Source: Candidatus Accumulibacter necessarius | Lineage (GTDB): Bacteria; Pseudomonadota; Gammaproteobacteria; Burkholderiales; Rhodocyclaceae | Length of the DNA: 64,000 nt | Direction: 5' to 3' | Assembly (NCBI GenBank): GCA_017302435.1 | Contig: JAFLDL010000013.1 | Location: 1 to 64,000, forward strand | Shown: piece after piece, positions 55,360-64,000 of the stretch | Layout of the letters: each line of letters begins with the position of its first letter | How positions within the stretch are numbered: the first letter of the stretch is position 1 | The notes under the pieces: model-generated | Databases searched by the model: none | The model's input: only the letters and a program-made list of their open reading frames with translations | What the model was told of the DNA's origin: nothing | Translations under genes and position numbers: made by a program

Positions 55360-56131
55360 TCGAAAACGGGCCGAGCATCGACTGAAGTCCGTATTCGAAC
55401 AATTGCTGCAAAGGGGTACCCAGGTACGGCAGCCCGAACATCAGGCCGGCAAAGCCGAGCGCAATGGTCAGCGGGAAGCCTATCGCAATCAGGTTGAGTT
55501 GCGGCGCCGCGCGGCTGAGAACCGCAAGGGCAAGGTTGGTAATCACCAAGGCTACCACGATCGGCAGCGCGAGGAGTAGGCCCGAGGAAAAGACGACCCC
55601 ACCCAGGCTTGCCAGTTTCCACCAAGTATCGGCGTGCCGGGCTGCCGGGCTGACGGGTACCGCGGTAAAGCTGTGCGTCAGGGTGGCGATCACCATCAGG
55701 TGGCCGTTGATGGCCATGAACACCAGTAGGGCCAGAAGCCCCAAGAACTCCGAAATCACTGCGGTCTGCCCCGCAGTCTGCGGGTCGTACGAGCTGGCGA
55801 AGCCGAGACCCATTTGCAGGCTGATCAGGTTGCCGGCCATATCGACCGCGCTGAAAACCAGGCGCATGGCGAAACCCATCGCGAAACCGATCAGCATCTG
55901 CTGCGCAAGGAGGAGAAGACCCGCACCCGAGGCGGGGTCAAGTGGAGAGATCGATGGCAATACGGGAGCGATGCCGATGGTGATTGCCAGGCCGAGCAGC
56001 AGCCGGACACGCGCGGTCAGGGCGGGATTGTTGAATGGTGGTGCCGTGGCCAGTACGGCGAGGATGCGCGCGAGCGGGAAAAAAAACGCCACCACCCAGG
56101 CATTGATTTCGGTAGACGTCAGGCTGATCAT
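55346..56131 (-). CDS. fliR: Flagellar export gate protein FliR
   Basis: 261 aa from ATG 56131 (MISLTSTEINAW); an in-frame ATG at 56188 lies inside fliQ. Six helices, with FFFPLARILAVLATAPPF and MGLGFASSYDPQ typical. Last gene of the fliG-fliR run. FliR, FliQ and FliP form the export gate. The 3' end overlaps the lipoprotein gene on the other strand. Confidence 0.96.
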   Translation of the reverse strand: MISLTSTEINAWVVAFFFPLARILAVLATAPPFNNPALTARVRLLLGLAITIGIAPVLPSISPLDPASGAGLLLLAQQMLIGFAMGFAMRLVFSAVDMAGNLISLQMGLGFASSYDPQTAGQTAVISEFLGLLALLVFMAINGHLMVIATLTHSFTAVPVSPAARHADTWWKLASLGGVVFSSGLLLALPIVVALVITNLALAVLSRAAPQLNLIAIGFPLTIALGFAGLMFGLPYLGTPLQQLFEYGLQSMLGPFSTSAR

Positions 56132-56138
56132 CGGGCGT

Positions 56139-56408
56139 TCAGCCGATGATCTGCGGGATGCTCTCGAACAACCGCCGGACGTAGTCAACCATTATCTGCA
56201 GCATCCACGGGCCGGCCAGGAGAAGGATCAAGAGCATGCCCACCAGCTTGGGGATGAACGAGAGGGTCTGCTCGTTGATCTGGGTCGCGGCTTGAAAAAT
56301 GCTCACGATCAGGCCGATCACCAGTGCGGCCAGCAGTAGCGGTGCCGAAAGCATGAGGGTCATTTCAACCGCCTGACGCCCAATATCCATGACCACTTCG
56401 GGTGTCAC
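56139..56408 (-). CDS. fliQ: Flagellar export gate protein FliQ
   Basis: 89 aa, two membrane helices, family [20 protein letters not shown] and [18 protein letters not shown]. Overlaps fliP by four bases. Confidence 0.97.
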   Translation of the reverse strand: MTPEVVMDIGRQAVEMTLMLSAPLLLAALVIGLIVSIFQAATQINEQTLSFIPKLVGMLLILLLAGPWMLQIMVDYVRRLFESIPQIIG

Positions 56409-57157
56409 GTGGCGAAGCTCGCGACCAGGGAGCCGAGCAGCAGGTGCCAGCCATCGACGAGGACGAACAGCATCAGTTTGAAGGGCAAGGCAATCATGAC
56501 CGGCGACATCATCATCATGCCCATCGACATCAACACGCTGGCGACGACCATGTCGACGATCAGGAAAGGTATGAAGATGATGAAGCCTATCTGGAAGGCG
56601 GTTTTCAGCTCGCTGGTGACGAAAGCCGGGATCAGCAGGCGCATCGGAATGTCGTCCGCCGACTGAAACTTTGGCGTCCTGGTCAGGCGGGAAAAGAGGG
56701 CGATATCCGACTCGCGCGTCTGTTTGAGCATGAACTTTCGCAGCGGCACAGCGCCGCGCTCGATCGCTTCAAGGTAGCTGATCCTGTCTTCCGACAAGGG
56801 CACGTAGGCTTCGGTGTAGATGGTGTCGAGCACGGGCGACATGATGAAAAAGGTCAGGAACAGCGCAAGGCCTAGCAGCACCTGATTCGGCGGCGAGGTT
56901 TGTGTTCCCAGCGCATGCCGTAGCAGAGAGAGGACGATGATGATTCGCGTGAAGCTGGTCATCATCAGCAGCGCGGCCGGAACGAAAGTGAGCGCGGTCA
57001 GCGTCAGCAGGGTCTGGATCGACAGGGTGTAGGTCTGGCTGCCGCCGGCGCCCGGCGTACTCGTGATCATCGGCAGTCCACCGGCCTGTGCCCAGGCCAC
57101 CAATGGCGAGACCAGTCCAAGCAAGACGAGCCAGCCGGCCAGCCTAGCCATCCTCAT
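56405..57157 (-). CDS. fliP: Flagellar export gate protein FliP
   Basis: 250 aa with a cleavable signal ([15 protein letters not shown]). Conserved [30 protein letters not shown] and [20 protein letters not shown] blocks. Overlaps fliO by 14 bp. Confidence 0.98.
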   Translation of the reverse strand: MRMARLAGWLVLLGLVSPLVAWAQAGGLPMITSTPGAGGSQTYTLSIQTLLTLTALTFVPAALLMMTSFTRIIIVLSLLRHALGTQTSPPNQVLLGLALFLTFFIMSPVLDTIYTEAYVPLSEDRISYLEAIERGAVPLRKFMLKQTRESDIALFSRLTRTPKFQSADDIPMRLLIPAFVTSELKTAFQIGFIIFIPFLIVDMVVASVLMSMGMMMMSPVMIALPFKLMLFVLVDGWHLLLGSLVASFAT

Positions 57158-57632
57158 TCTTTCGCTCGGTGATCTGTTTCAGCCATTGGGCAAAATGCCG
57201 CTCGCCGTCGCTACCGGGCTTGAGCTCGCCCTTCGGCAATGTGTGCAGGGTCCGGATCTGGCCCGGCACCAGTCCGACAACAACCCAGGTGTCCCCGATT
57301 TCAACCAGCACAATACGCTCGCGGGTACCAATCATCAGGCCACCCACAATGCGCAGCGGGCCGTTGTTGCCAAAGCCTCGGCCACCATTTAGTTTGCGCA
57401 ACAAGTAAGCAGCAAGCAGCAGAATGCCGATCACCACGGCCAGGCCAAGCACGGCCTGAAGCATCGTGGTCGACGAAATGCCTGGCGTTTCGCTCGCAGC
57501 CGCCTGCGCCAGGGCGCAACCCGGCAACGGCGCGAACAGAAGGCCGTATGCGCTGCGTCGGCTAGTGCGGCTGGTGGGTTTGAAGTGTCGAATCACGTGG
57601 GTCGGCCAAGCTGGGGTACTGGTCCACATCAT
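57144..57632 (-). CDS. fliO: Flagellar export assembly factor FliO
   Basis: 162 aa, the weakest-conserved member of the operon, recognised by position and one membrane helix ([21 protein letters not shown]) followed by [22 protein letters not shown]. The start is uncertain: ATG 57632 or a GTG at 57596 leading into a signal-like stretch ([14 protein letters not shown]). FliO helps FliP assemble. Confidence 0.88.
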   Translation of the reverse strand: MMWTSTPAWPTHVIRHFKPTSRTSRRSAYGLLFAPLPGCALAQAAASETPGISSTTMLQAVLGLAVVIGILLLAAYLLRKLNGGRGFGNNGPLRIVGGLMIGTRERIVLVEIGDTWVVVGLVPGQIRTLHTLPKGELKPGSDGERHFAQWLKQITERKNEDG

Positions 57633-57703
57633 AAAGCAAGCGAGGACAAGGTCAAAACGGCGCGCGTGATCGGCGCCAGCGCATCAGAGGAAGGTGCCGA
57701 CGC

Positions 57704-58147
57704 TCAATGCCCGATCTTGCGGGCCCGTTCCGAGGGGGTCACGATATCTGTCAGGCGAATTCCGAACTTGTCGTTGACGACCACGACCTCACCCTGCGCA
57801 ATCAGCGTGCCATTGACAAAAACACTCAGCGGCTCTCCTGCCATCGCGTCCAGTTCGACGACCGAGCCGTGCGCCAGTTGGAGGAGATTCTTGATGGTGA
57901 TTCGGGTACGTCCGAGTTCGACCGCTATCTGGACCGGAATATCCAGGATCATGTCGAGTTCGTTGATCAGGGAGCCCTTGTTTCCCGGTTCATCGAAGCT
58001 CGGAAAGATGCTGGCTGGCTGCGCCTTGGCCGATGGCGCCGCTTCAGCCATTGCCTGCTCGGCCATCGCCGACGCCCAGTCGTCGTCGAGGCCGGCATCG
58101 TCGGTCGCCGGATTGCCGAAATCATCTTTCTCGCTAGCCATCAACAT
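57704..58147 (-). CDS. fliN: Flagellar motor switch protein FliN
   Basis: 147 aa. C-terminal SpoA domain: IPVQIAVELGRTRITIKNLL and GEPLSVFVNGTLIAQGEVVVVNDKFGIRLTDI. Forms the C-ring with FliM and FliG. Overlaps fliM by 14 bp; a 71-bp gap follows before fliO. Confidence 0.97.
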   Translation of the reverse strand: MLMASEKDDFGNPATDDAGLDDDWASAMAEQAMAEAAPSAKAQPASIFPSFDEPGNKGSLINELDMILDIPVQIAVELGRTRITIKNLLQLAHGSVVELDAMAGEPLSVFVNGTLIAQGEVVVVNDKFGIRLTDIVTPSERARKIGH

Positions 58148-59138
58148 CTCCGACAGGGATCTCTACGTTCTCTGACGCCATGAAGCGGTCTATCTTGAGC
58201 GCGTACTGCCCTCCTTGCTGCCCATAGTGACATTCCATGAGCGGTACGTCATCGACCATGGCCACCACTGTTCCAGGGACGTCGAGAGGAATGATGTCGC
58301 CGGCTTTCATCGTCAGAATGTGGCGGAGACTTACCGTCGCCGTCGCCAGCCGGGCCGTGATCTCCACTTCAGCGTTTGTCAGTTGCTTGCGCAGCATGAT
58401 GATCCAGCGTCGGTCGGTTGACAGCCGATCGCTCTGCATGGCGCTGTAGAGCAGATCGCGAATCGGTTCGATCATCGAGTATGGGAAGCAGATGTGCATG
58501 TCCGCGTTCGAGCCACCGAATTCGAGCGCGAAAGTCGTTGATACGACGATCTCCGAAGGGGTGGCTATATTCGCAAATTGTGAATTCATTTCCGAGCGTA
58601 TGTACTCGAAAGAGAGATCATATACTGGCTTCCACGAGCGCGCGTACTCGGTGAACACGACTCCCAGCAGTCCCTGGATGATGCGTTGCTCGGTAGCGGT
58701 GAAATCCCGGCCTTCTACCCGCGTGTGAAAGCGTCCATCGCCGCCGAACATGTTGTCTACGACGAGGAAGACCAGGCTCGGATCAAAAACAAACAACGCC
58801 GTGCCACGCAGGGGCTTGGCGGCGACGAGATTGAGGTTGGTCGGGACCACCAGGTTGCGGGTAAACTCACTGTACTTCTGTACCCGTATCGAACCGACCG
58901 AGATCTCGGCGCTTCGATGCATGTAGTTGAACAGGCCTATGCGCAGGTAGCGGGCAAAGCGCTCATTGACAAGCTCGAGCGTGGGCATGCGTCCGCGGAC
59001 GATGCGCTCCTGAGTCCCCAGATCGTAGGAACGAGGGCCATCCGCAGCCTCGCCAACCGGTTCGGGTTCATCGGCTTCGCCGCTGACGCCCTTGAGCAGG
59101 GCATCGACTTCATCCTGAGAGAGGAAATCGGCGCTCAT
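58134..59138 (-). CDS. fliM: Flagellar motor switch protein FliM
   Basis: 334 aa. N-terminal CheY-P docking peptide FLSQDEVDALLKGVSGE, middle domain with YFRYLRI-like region (RFARYLRIGLFNYM) and C-terminal SpoA. It receives the CheY-P signal made by cheA. Confidence 0.98.
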   Translation of the reverse strand: MSADFLSQDEVDALLKGVSGEADEPEPVGEAADGPRSYDLGTQERIVRGRMPTLELVNERFARYLRIGLFNYMHRSAEISVGSIRVQKYSEFTRNLVVPTNLNLVAAKPLRGTALFVFDPSLVFLVVDNMFGGDGRFHTRVEGRDFTATEQRIIQGLLGVVFTEYARSWKPVYDLSFEYIRSEMNSQFANIATPSEIVVSTTFALEFGGSNADMHICFPYSMIEPIRDLLYSAMQSDRLSTDRRWIIMLRKQLTNAEVEITARLATATVSLRHILTMKAGDIIPLDVPGTVVAMVDDVPLMECHYGQQGGQYALKIDRFMASENVEIPVGDVDG

Positions 59139-59144
59139 TCCAGT

Positions 59145-59696
59145 TCACTGAATGATGAACGAGGTGAACAGGACTTCCTTGATTGGCCCGTCCCGCTTCT
59201 TTCCCTTGCCGCCGGGATCAAGTACACCGTTGATCTGGTCCTTGATCTCTTGCGCGAGGGTTTGCTTGCCTTCCTTGGTGATCAGATTCGAAGCCTTCTT
59301 GCTTGACAGGAGCAAGGTCAGGTCGTTGCGCAGCTTGGGTGTATATAGCTTGAGCTGGTCGCCGACCTGCGGATCGTCGACCTCGACCGAAAGGATCAAC
59401 TGCAGAAACTGGTCGCCGTTTTCTGGAATGAGGTTGACCGTGAATGTCTCGAGCGCAACATAGACGGGCGGTGCATCCCGGTCTGCCTTCTTCTTCTTGG
59501 CCGGTTTGGCCTTTTCAACGGCGACTTCCTCGCCGTCGTCGTCATGCTCTGGAGCGTGCCGGAGAAGGAAGAAAGCACCTAGCCCGGCAAGACCAAGCGC
59601 CAGCACCAGCACCGAGATGATGATGAGCAGTTTCTTGCTGTTCTTTGCTGGCGTCACGTCAGCACCCTCTGCCGCGGGCTTTGCATCCTTCGCCAT
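59145..59696 (-). CDS. fliL: Flagellar basal body protein FliL
   Basis: 183 aa. One membrane helix (LLIIISVLVLALGLAGLGAF) and a charged linker, then a periplasmic domain ending LFTSFIIQ. Stabilises the stator around the motor. Gap of 6 bp to fliM. Confidence 0.95.
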   Translation of the reverse strand: MAKDAKPAAEGADVTPAKNSKKLLIIISVLVLALGLAGLGAFFLLRHAPEHDDDGEEVAVEKAKPAKKKKADRDAPPVYVALETFTVNLIPENGDQFLQLILSVEVDDPQVGDQLKLYTPKLRNDLTLLLSSKKASNLITKEGKQTLAQEIKDQINGVLDPGGKGKKRDGPIKEVLFTSFIIQ

Positions 59697-59756
59697 TCAG
59701 CTTTTATCTCCCTGGTTATTGCGGTTTCCTGCGTCCAATCCGGAGCGCCCCTGTGA

Positions 59757-60803
59757 CTACGCGAAAACGTCAATCAAGCCCTGGCCGCGACGGTTGGCAA
59801 ACGACTGGCCCGGCAGCTCGCCAGCCGAAGCGATGCCAAGTATAGCGTTATCGGCCAGCGGGCGGGGCCGGTGCGACGGCTCTTGCCGACCCCCCGGCTG
59901 CTGCGGGAGGGATTCGCTGCCAACACTGACCTGTCCCAATTCGATTCCGGCGCTGGCAAACATTTCGCGCAGTCGCGGCGCGGCTGTTTCGATAGCGCCA
60001 CGAACGTCAGCGCTGGACGAGACGAAATGCGCCTTGGCGATGTCCTTGTCCAGGTTCAGCGTGATCTCGATCGACCCTAGTTGTGGCGGATGAAGCGTGA
60101 GTTGTGCCAGCTGTTTTTCATTGCTCGCGAACCACAACAGTTTCTGGCCAAACTCGCTTGCCCAGGCGGGGTCACGTAGTGGCGTTTGCAGGTGGTGCGG
60201 GATGTCGTGGCTCACCGCACCATTGACCGGGGTTGGCGCGCTCGGCAGCGTGCTCAGAACGCTCGTTGGCGAACCAGCCTCCGGCCCGTTGGGTACGATT
60301 CGTTCGGCCGGGGGAGCGGTGAAGGCGGCAACGGCAAATTTTGCCGGTTGGTCATCAGCGGCCGATGCCCCGGACGGAGACTGCTGCTGGCGATCGCCGG
60401 CCGCACCCGCGATTTCCGGGGGTTCCTGCCGGGGTTCTCTGGCAATTCTGCTTGACGTCGCAGTCATGAGTGGATCTGGCCGAGTTTGCCTCGACGCCTC
60501 GAACGCCTGACCCACTGCGCCTTGCGAGCCGCCTGGCTGATTCAGCGACGGCGGGCTGAACGGTGCCAGGAGCGCTGGGTCGCCAGCGGCAACGCTGCTT
60601 TCCGCCATGACTGCCTCGCCGCTGGCAGTCGCTTCCTGTTCGGGCACGGACTTGCCCACGGCGACTGGCAGGCCGAGCAGTATGCTGGCAAAGTCCGCGC
60701 TGATGTCCGCAGTGGGCGTAGCAGCGGCGCCGTTGGCCGCGCCCTCGGCGGGAGTGGCCCGGATGGGTGATTTCACGAGTGTTGGAACGATGGCGATGGT
60801 CAT
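59757..60803 (-). CDS. fliK: Hook-length control protein FliK
   Basis: 348 aa from ATG 60803 (AGGA eight bases upstream); a TTG two codons before is less likely. The N-terminal two-thirds is low-complexity Ala/Pro/Ser; the C-terminal Flg_hook domain has LTLHPPQLGSIEITLNLDKD. Acts with FlhB as the substrate switch. Confidence 0.9.
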   Translation of the reverse strand: MTIAIVPTLVKSPIRATPAEGAANGAAATPTADISADFASILLGLPVAVGKSVPEQEATASGEAVMAESSVAAGDPALLAPFSPPSLNQPGGSQGAVGQAFEASRQTRPDPLMTATSSRIAREPRQEPPEIAGAAGDRQQQSPSGASAADDQPAKFAVAAFTAPPAERIVPNGPEAGSPTSVLSTLPSAPTPVNGAVSHDIPHHLQTPLRDPAWASEFGQKLLWFASNEKQLAQLTLHPPQLGSIEITLNLDKDIAKAHFVSSSADVRGAIETAAPRLREMFASAGIELGQVSVGSESLPQQPGGRQEPSHRPRPLADNAILGIASAGELPGQSFANRRGQGLIDVFA

Positions 60804-60862
60804 GATCAATCCTGTCTGGAAGCTATCCCTGCCATATAAGCAAACATCGCGCCATCATTCGT

Positions 60863-61309
60863 TCAATCTCCCTGCTCGTTATCCCCCATGCGGGCAGCAA
60901 ACTCGTCCTGTGTCTTTTGCTCCTGCCGCAACGCCAGTCGTGCTTCGCTGGCGCTGTGTCGTTCCGCGAGCGCGTCAAAGGCTTTCAGTCGGGTCCGTTG
61001 CTCTTGCCACTCTGCCTGGCCAGCCGCGGTATGCGTCTCCTGCAGGTTGACTGTGTCACGCTGCTGTTTGAGCGCTGCGTCCAGACGGTCGAGGAATTCC
61101 TGGTAATTACGCCACTGCGGCTGCCCGAGTCCATTCTGGGCCGCCAGCCGAAAACGCGTCGTGTATTCATCCCGATACTGCAGCAGCAAGGCGAGTTTCT
61201 TCTTTTCGTCACGTTCAACACCAATCAGGCTGGCGAGGCGCTGTGTCGCTTCGTCGTTGCGATTGCGCATCAGCTCGAGCACGGTTTGCAGGGAGAAGGG
61301 TCTGGCCAA
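60863..61309 (-). CDS. fliJ: Flagellar export chaperone FliJ
   Basis: 148 aa, coiled-coil helical, with no hydrophobic segment. Family start PFSLQTVLELMRNRNDEA and long charged helices with regular heptads. It links the FliI ATPase to FlhA. Standard place between fliI and fliK. Confidence 0.93.
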   Translation of the reverse strand: MARPFSLQTVLELMRNRNDEATQRLASLIGVERDEKKKLALLLQYRDEYTTRFRLAAQNGLGQPQWRNYQEFLDRLDAALKQQRDTVNLQETHTAAGQAEWQEQRTRLKAFDALAERHSASEARLALRQEQKTQDEFAARMGDNEQGD

Positions 61310-61366
61310 GACGGTCTTGCCTACCTGCTCAGTGCCGGCGACAGCGCTTCAGCGCAGCGTGGCTCA

Positions 61367-62785
61367 TCAGCTGACGGGGCCAAACAAGGCCTGCACATGA
61401 GCGACGCTATCGTCGAAAGCCGCTCGCTGGCTGAGGCTCTGCTGCAGCAACTCTTCGAACTTCGGATACATGGCGATCGCCTGGTCGAGCTGCGGGTCTG
61501 ACCCCGCGGCATAGGCTCCAACACTGATCAGATCGCGCGAGCGTTGATAACGAGAAAACAGGCTCTTGAATCTGCGGATACTCTCCAGATGTGATGGCTT
61601 GACCAGATTGACCATGGCGCGGGAGATCGACTGTTCGATGTCGATTGCCGGATAATGCCCAGCATCGGCCAGTGTCCGCGACAGAACGATGTGGCCGTCA
61701 AGGATTGCTCTTGCGGCATCGGCGATAGGATCCTGCTGGTCGTCACCTTCTGCGAGCACGGTGTAGAAACCAGTGATCGAGCCGCCGCCGTCGCGGCCGT
61801 TGCCAGCACGCTCGACGAGCTGGGGCAGGCGTGCGAAAACCGATGGCGGGTAGCCGCGAGTGACCGGTGGCTCGCCAATGGCTAGCGCAATCTCGCGCTG
61901 CGCCATGGCGTAGCGGGTCAATGAGTCCATGATCAGCAGGACGTGCCGACCGCGATCGCGGAAGTATTCGGCGATGCAAGTGGCGTAGGCTGCTCCCTGG
62001 AGACGCATCAGCGGGCTGACGTCGGCCGGGGCGGCAACGACGACGGCCCGGCGCAGGCCTTCTTCACCAAGAATCTGTTCGATGAATTCCTTGACTTCTC
62101 GTCCCCGTTCACCAATCAGTCCGACGACGATGACGTCAGCCGCGGTATAGCGAGCCATCATGCCGAGCAGCACGCTCTTGCCGACACCCGAGCCAGCAAA
62201 CAATCCCATCCGCTGCCCACGGCCGACACACAGGAGGGCATTGATGGCGCGTACGCCAACATCGAGCGCCTGATCGATCGGCGCTCGGGACATCGGGTTG
62301 ACCGGTCGGCTATGAAGTGGGCGAAGTGACTCGGTGTGCAGCGGGCCAAGCCTGTCCAGCGGGCGGCCAGCGCCATCGAGGACGCGACCGAGCAGCGAGT
62401 CGCCGACCGGGACGAGTTTGGCACGGTCGATCGAGCGCCTGCGTGCGGGGGGCGGCAGACCGATTCGCGGCGGCTGGCTGGGTGTTTCGAGAGCGATCAC
62501 CCGGGCTCCCGGCGACAGACCGTAAACATCCTCCGTGGGCATCAGGAAGAGTCGCTCGCCATTGAAACCAACCACTTCCGCTTCGATCGGCGAGCCGCCG
62601 AACGGTATGATCCGGCATGAACTGCCCAGCGGCACCTTGAGCCCCGAAGCCTCCATCACCAGCCCATTGATACGGGTCAGGTGGCCGCTCGGCAGCAGGG
62701 AGCTGACCTGGCTGGCGGCCTGCCGGCAGCCATCAAGGAAGTCGCGCCAGGCAGCGAGATGCTGGTTCGCACCGTCGTCAGTCAT
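61367..62785 (-). CDS. fliI: Flagellum-specific ATPase FliI
   Basis: 472 aa from ATG 62785, whose A overlaps the fliH stop (ATGA). Walker [17 protein letters not shown], Walker [21 protein letters not shown], and [18 protein letters not shown]. Homologous to F1 beta; powers export substrate delivery. Confidence 0.98.
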   Translation of the reverse strand: MTDDGANQHLAAWRDFLDGCRQAASQVSSLLPSGHLTRINGLVMEASGLKVPLGSSCRIIPFGGSPIEAEVVGFNGERLFLMPTEDVYGLSPGARVIALETPSQPPRIGLPPPARRRSIDRAKLVPVGDSLLGRVLDGAGRPLDRLGPLHTESLRPLHSRPVNPMSRAPIDQALDVGVRAINALLCVGRGQRMGLFAGSGVGKSVLLGMMARYTAADVIVVGLIGERGREVKEFIEQILGEEGLRRAVVVAAPADVSPLMRLQGAAYATCIAEYFRDRGRHVLLIMDSLTRYAMAQREIALAIGEPPVTRGYPPSVFARLPQLVERAGNGRDGGGSITGFYTVLAEGDDQQDPIADAARAILDGHIVLSRTLADAGHYPAIDIEQSISRAMVNLVKPSHLESIRRFKSLFSRYQRSRDLISVGAYAAGSDPQLDQAIAMYPKFEELLQQSLSQRAAFDDSVAHVQALFGPVS

Positions 62786-63495
62786 CGCGGATTCGCTTCC
62801 TGGCCTGGCTTTAGCCATTCCTGGCCGACGCCGATCGCTTCGACAACGCGCCGCCAACGTGTTTCCAGGGTCGCGTCGACCTCGCTGGCGCCCAGCTCAA
62901 CCCGACAGCCGCCGGCCGTGAGCCGACTGTCTTCGATGATTCTCCAGTTGCTGTGCGAGAGTTGTTCACCCAGATGCTTCCGCACCAGGGTCGCATCATC
63001 GGGGTGAACGAACAGCAGGGGCTGTCCATGATGGGGTTGCAGGGTGGTGACGGCTTCCCTGACAACCGGCAAAAGAAGTTCGGGCTGCAAGCGCAGACTC
63101 TGGCGCAAGACCTGATTGGCAATTTCAATTGCCAAGGCCAGTAACTGATCCGCGACGCCCTGCTCGATGCTGGCCAGGGCGTGCGTCAGATTGTCCATCA
63201 GAGCGGCGATGCTTGCTGCCGCGGCCTCGGCTGCAGTGATGCCTTCAGTGTAGCCTGCGGCATAACCTGTGTCGTGGGCATCGCCGTACATACGTTCGAT
63301 GTCAGCGGCCGTTGGCAGTACCACGGGCCTCTCTGGCGGCGCGCTTGCCGGCTCGACGGCAAGCGCCGGAGGTGCTTTCTCCGGCAGCGCATCGAGAGGA
63401 GCCGACGACGCTGCGCCCTGTTTCTCTTCATCAAAGGCAGCGACTTCCCAGCGCTGATAGGCGGTCAGCTTCTCCTTGGGAATCCAGTTGCTCAC
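62782..63495 (-). CDS. fliH: Flagellar ATPase regulator FliH
   Basis: 237 aa from GTG 63495, with GGAGGA three bases before it, inside the 13-bp gap after the fliG stop. The start of an in-frame upstream extension lies within fliG. Acidic/Pro-rich N-terminus, GYAAGYTEG repeat, and a C-terminal peripheral-stalk-like domain. It holds FliI at the export gate. Confidence 0.93.
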   Translation of the reverse strand: MSNWIPKEKLTAYQRWEVAAFDEEKQGAASSAPLDALPEKAPPALAVEPASAPPERPVVLPTAADIERMYGDAHDTGYAAGYTEGITAAEAAAASIAALMDNLTHALASIEQGVADQLLALAIEIANQVLRQSLRLQPELLLPVVREAVTTLQPHHGQPLLFVHPDDATLVRKHLGEQLSHSNWRIIEDSRLTAGGCRVELGASEVDATLETRWRRVVEAIGVGQEWLKPGQEANPR

Positions 63496-63508
63496 GATTC
63501 CTCCACCG

Positions 63509-64000
63509 TCAAACCATTTCCTCGCCACCGGCACCACCGAGCACGATCTGTCCTTCATCGGCCAGACGGCGGACGATCTTGAGAATTTCCTTCTGCTCGG
63601 ACTCCACTTCGGAGAGTCGAACCGGACCGCGGGAATCGAGGTCTTCGCGCAGCATTTCCGAGGCGCGTTGCGACATGTTCCTGAAAATCTTCTCGCGCAG
63701 TGGCTCGGTGGCACCCTTCATGGCCAGGATCAGCGACTCCGACTGGATTTCTCGCAATAGCAACTGGATGGCCCGGTCATCGAGATCAAGCAGATTCTCG
63801 AAAACGAACATCTCGTCGAGAATCTTCTGCGCCAGGTCCGGATCGTATTCACGGATCGAGTCGAGGACCGCGGTCTCATTCGCGCTGCCCATGAAATTGA
63901 GCATTTCGGCAACGGTTCGCACACCACCCATGGCCGATTTCTTCATACTCGCAGACCCCGAGAGCAGGCGCAGCATGACGTCATTGAGTTCCTTCAAGGC
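63509..64000 (-). CDS. fliG: Flagellar motor switch protein FliG (C-terminal part)
   Basis: Only the last ~163 residues are in the window; the frame is open to the right edge. The visible part contains the middle/C-terminal core (VRTVAEMLNFMGSANETAVL, VFENLLDLDDRAIQLLLREI, AMKGATEPLREKIFRNMSQR) and ends GGEEMV. Torque-generating charged residues are in this part. fliE and fliF would lie just beyond. Confidence 0.96.
   Translation of the reverse strand, partial: ALKELNDVMLRLLSGSASMKKSAMGGVRTVAEMLNFMGSANETAVLDSIREYDPDLAQKILDEMFVFENLLDLDDRAIQLLLREIQSESLILAMKGATEPLREKIFRNMSQRASEMLREDLDSRGPVRLSEVESEQKEILKIVRRLADEGQIVLGGAGGEEMV

Noticed and set aside
1-64000. CRISPR arrays, tRNA or rRNA genes, prophage
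   Set aside because: None recognised on reading through the window; small or divergent RNA genes cannot be excluded without a covariance search.

Overview
The window is about 64 kb of GC-rich, gene-dense chromosome from a motile betaproteobacterium. The flagellar gene order (cheYZA-flhBAFG-fliA-motCD, flgNMA facing flgBCDEFGHIJKL, then fliR to fliG), the sigma-54 and sigma-28 promoter types, and the pilus and CHASE2-cyclase neighbourhoods suggest Rhodocyclales, possibly Accumulibacter, Propionivibrio or Dechloromonas-like. This placement rests on protein resemblance and gene order only. No 16S or other definitive marker lies in the window.

Region 1 (1-7.6 kb) opens with a fragment that may be a transposase tail and an ornithine-cyclodeaminase-family enzyme. 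A tight signalling-plus-pilus block follows: a PP2C phosphatase, a double-FHA protein, a metallo-beta-lactamase-fold phosphodiesterase and a GspE/PilB-type ATPase with an N-terminal GAF domain. Next come two nearly identical, very short type IV pilins. Each has its own sigma-54 promoter and upstream repeat boxes. They are followed by a small secreted protein with four cysteines, resembling the split PilA-N/PilA-C arrangement of Geobacter, and by a strong terminator.

Region 2 (7.6-18.7 kb) is an export and surface-modification block. It holds a translationally coupled ABC-2 exporter (permease, membrane-anchored unknown, ATPase), a TPR/OGT-type glycosyltransferase, a phosphoethanolamine-transferase-like membrane sulfatase-fold enzyme, a spermidine-synthase-like membrane protein split into two overlapping genes, and two convergent FkbM methyltransferases.

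Region 3 (18.7-23.9 kb) is partly decayed. It has a remnant of an AAA_14/DUF4143 ATPase with a REP-like palindrome, a SWIM/SNF2 helicase pseudogene that has a frameshift and has lost its ATP-binding motifs, and an intact tex gene. Region 4 (24.3-29.2 kb) has a FecR/OmpA/CHASE2-adenylate-cyclase trio and a chemoreceptor behind a sigma-28 promoter.

Region 5 (29.3-64 kb) is a near-continuous chemotaxis and flagellum locus. It contains two cheV genes, cheY, cheZ and cheA (then a terminator), flhB, flhA, flhF, flhG, fliA and a MotCD-type stator; flgN-flgM (sigma-28) and flgA on the minus strand; flgB to flgL on the plus strand (sigma-54 before flgB, sigma-28 before flgK); an orphan lipoprotein; and fliR back to a truncated fliG on the minus strand. 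fliE, fliF, fliC and the flagellar master regulators are not in the window. The circuit reads as sigma-54 for the hook-basal body, FliA for late genes, and FlgM as the anti-FliA checkpoint.
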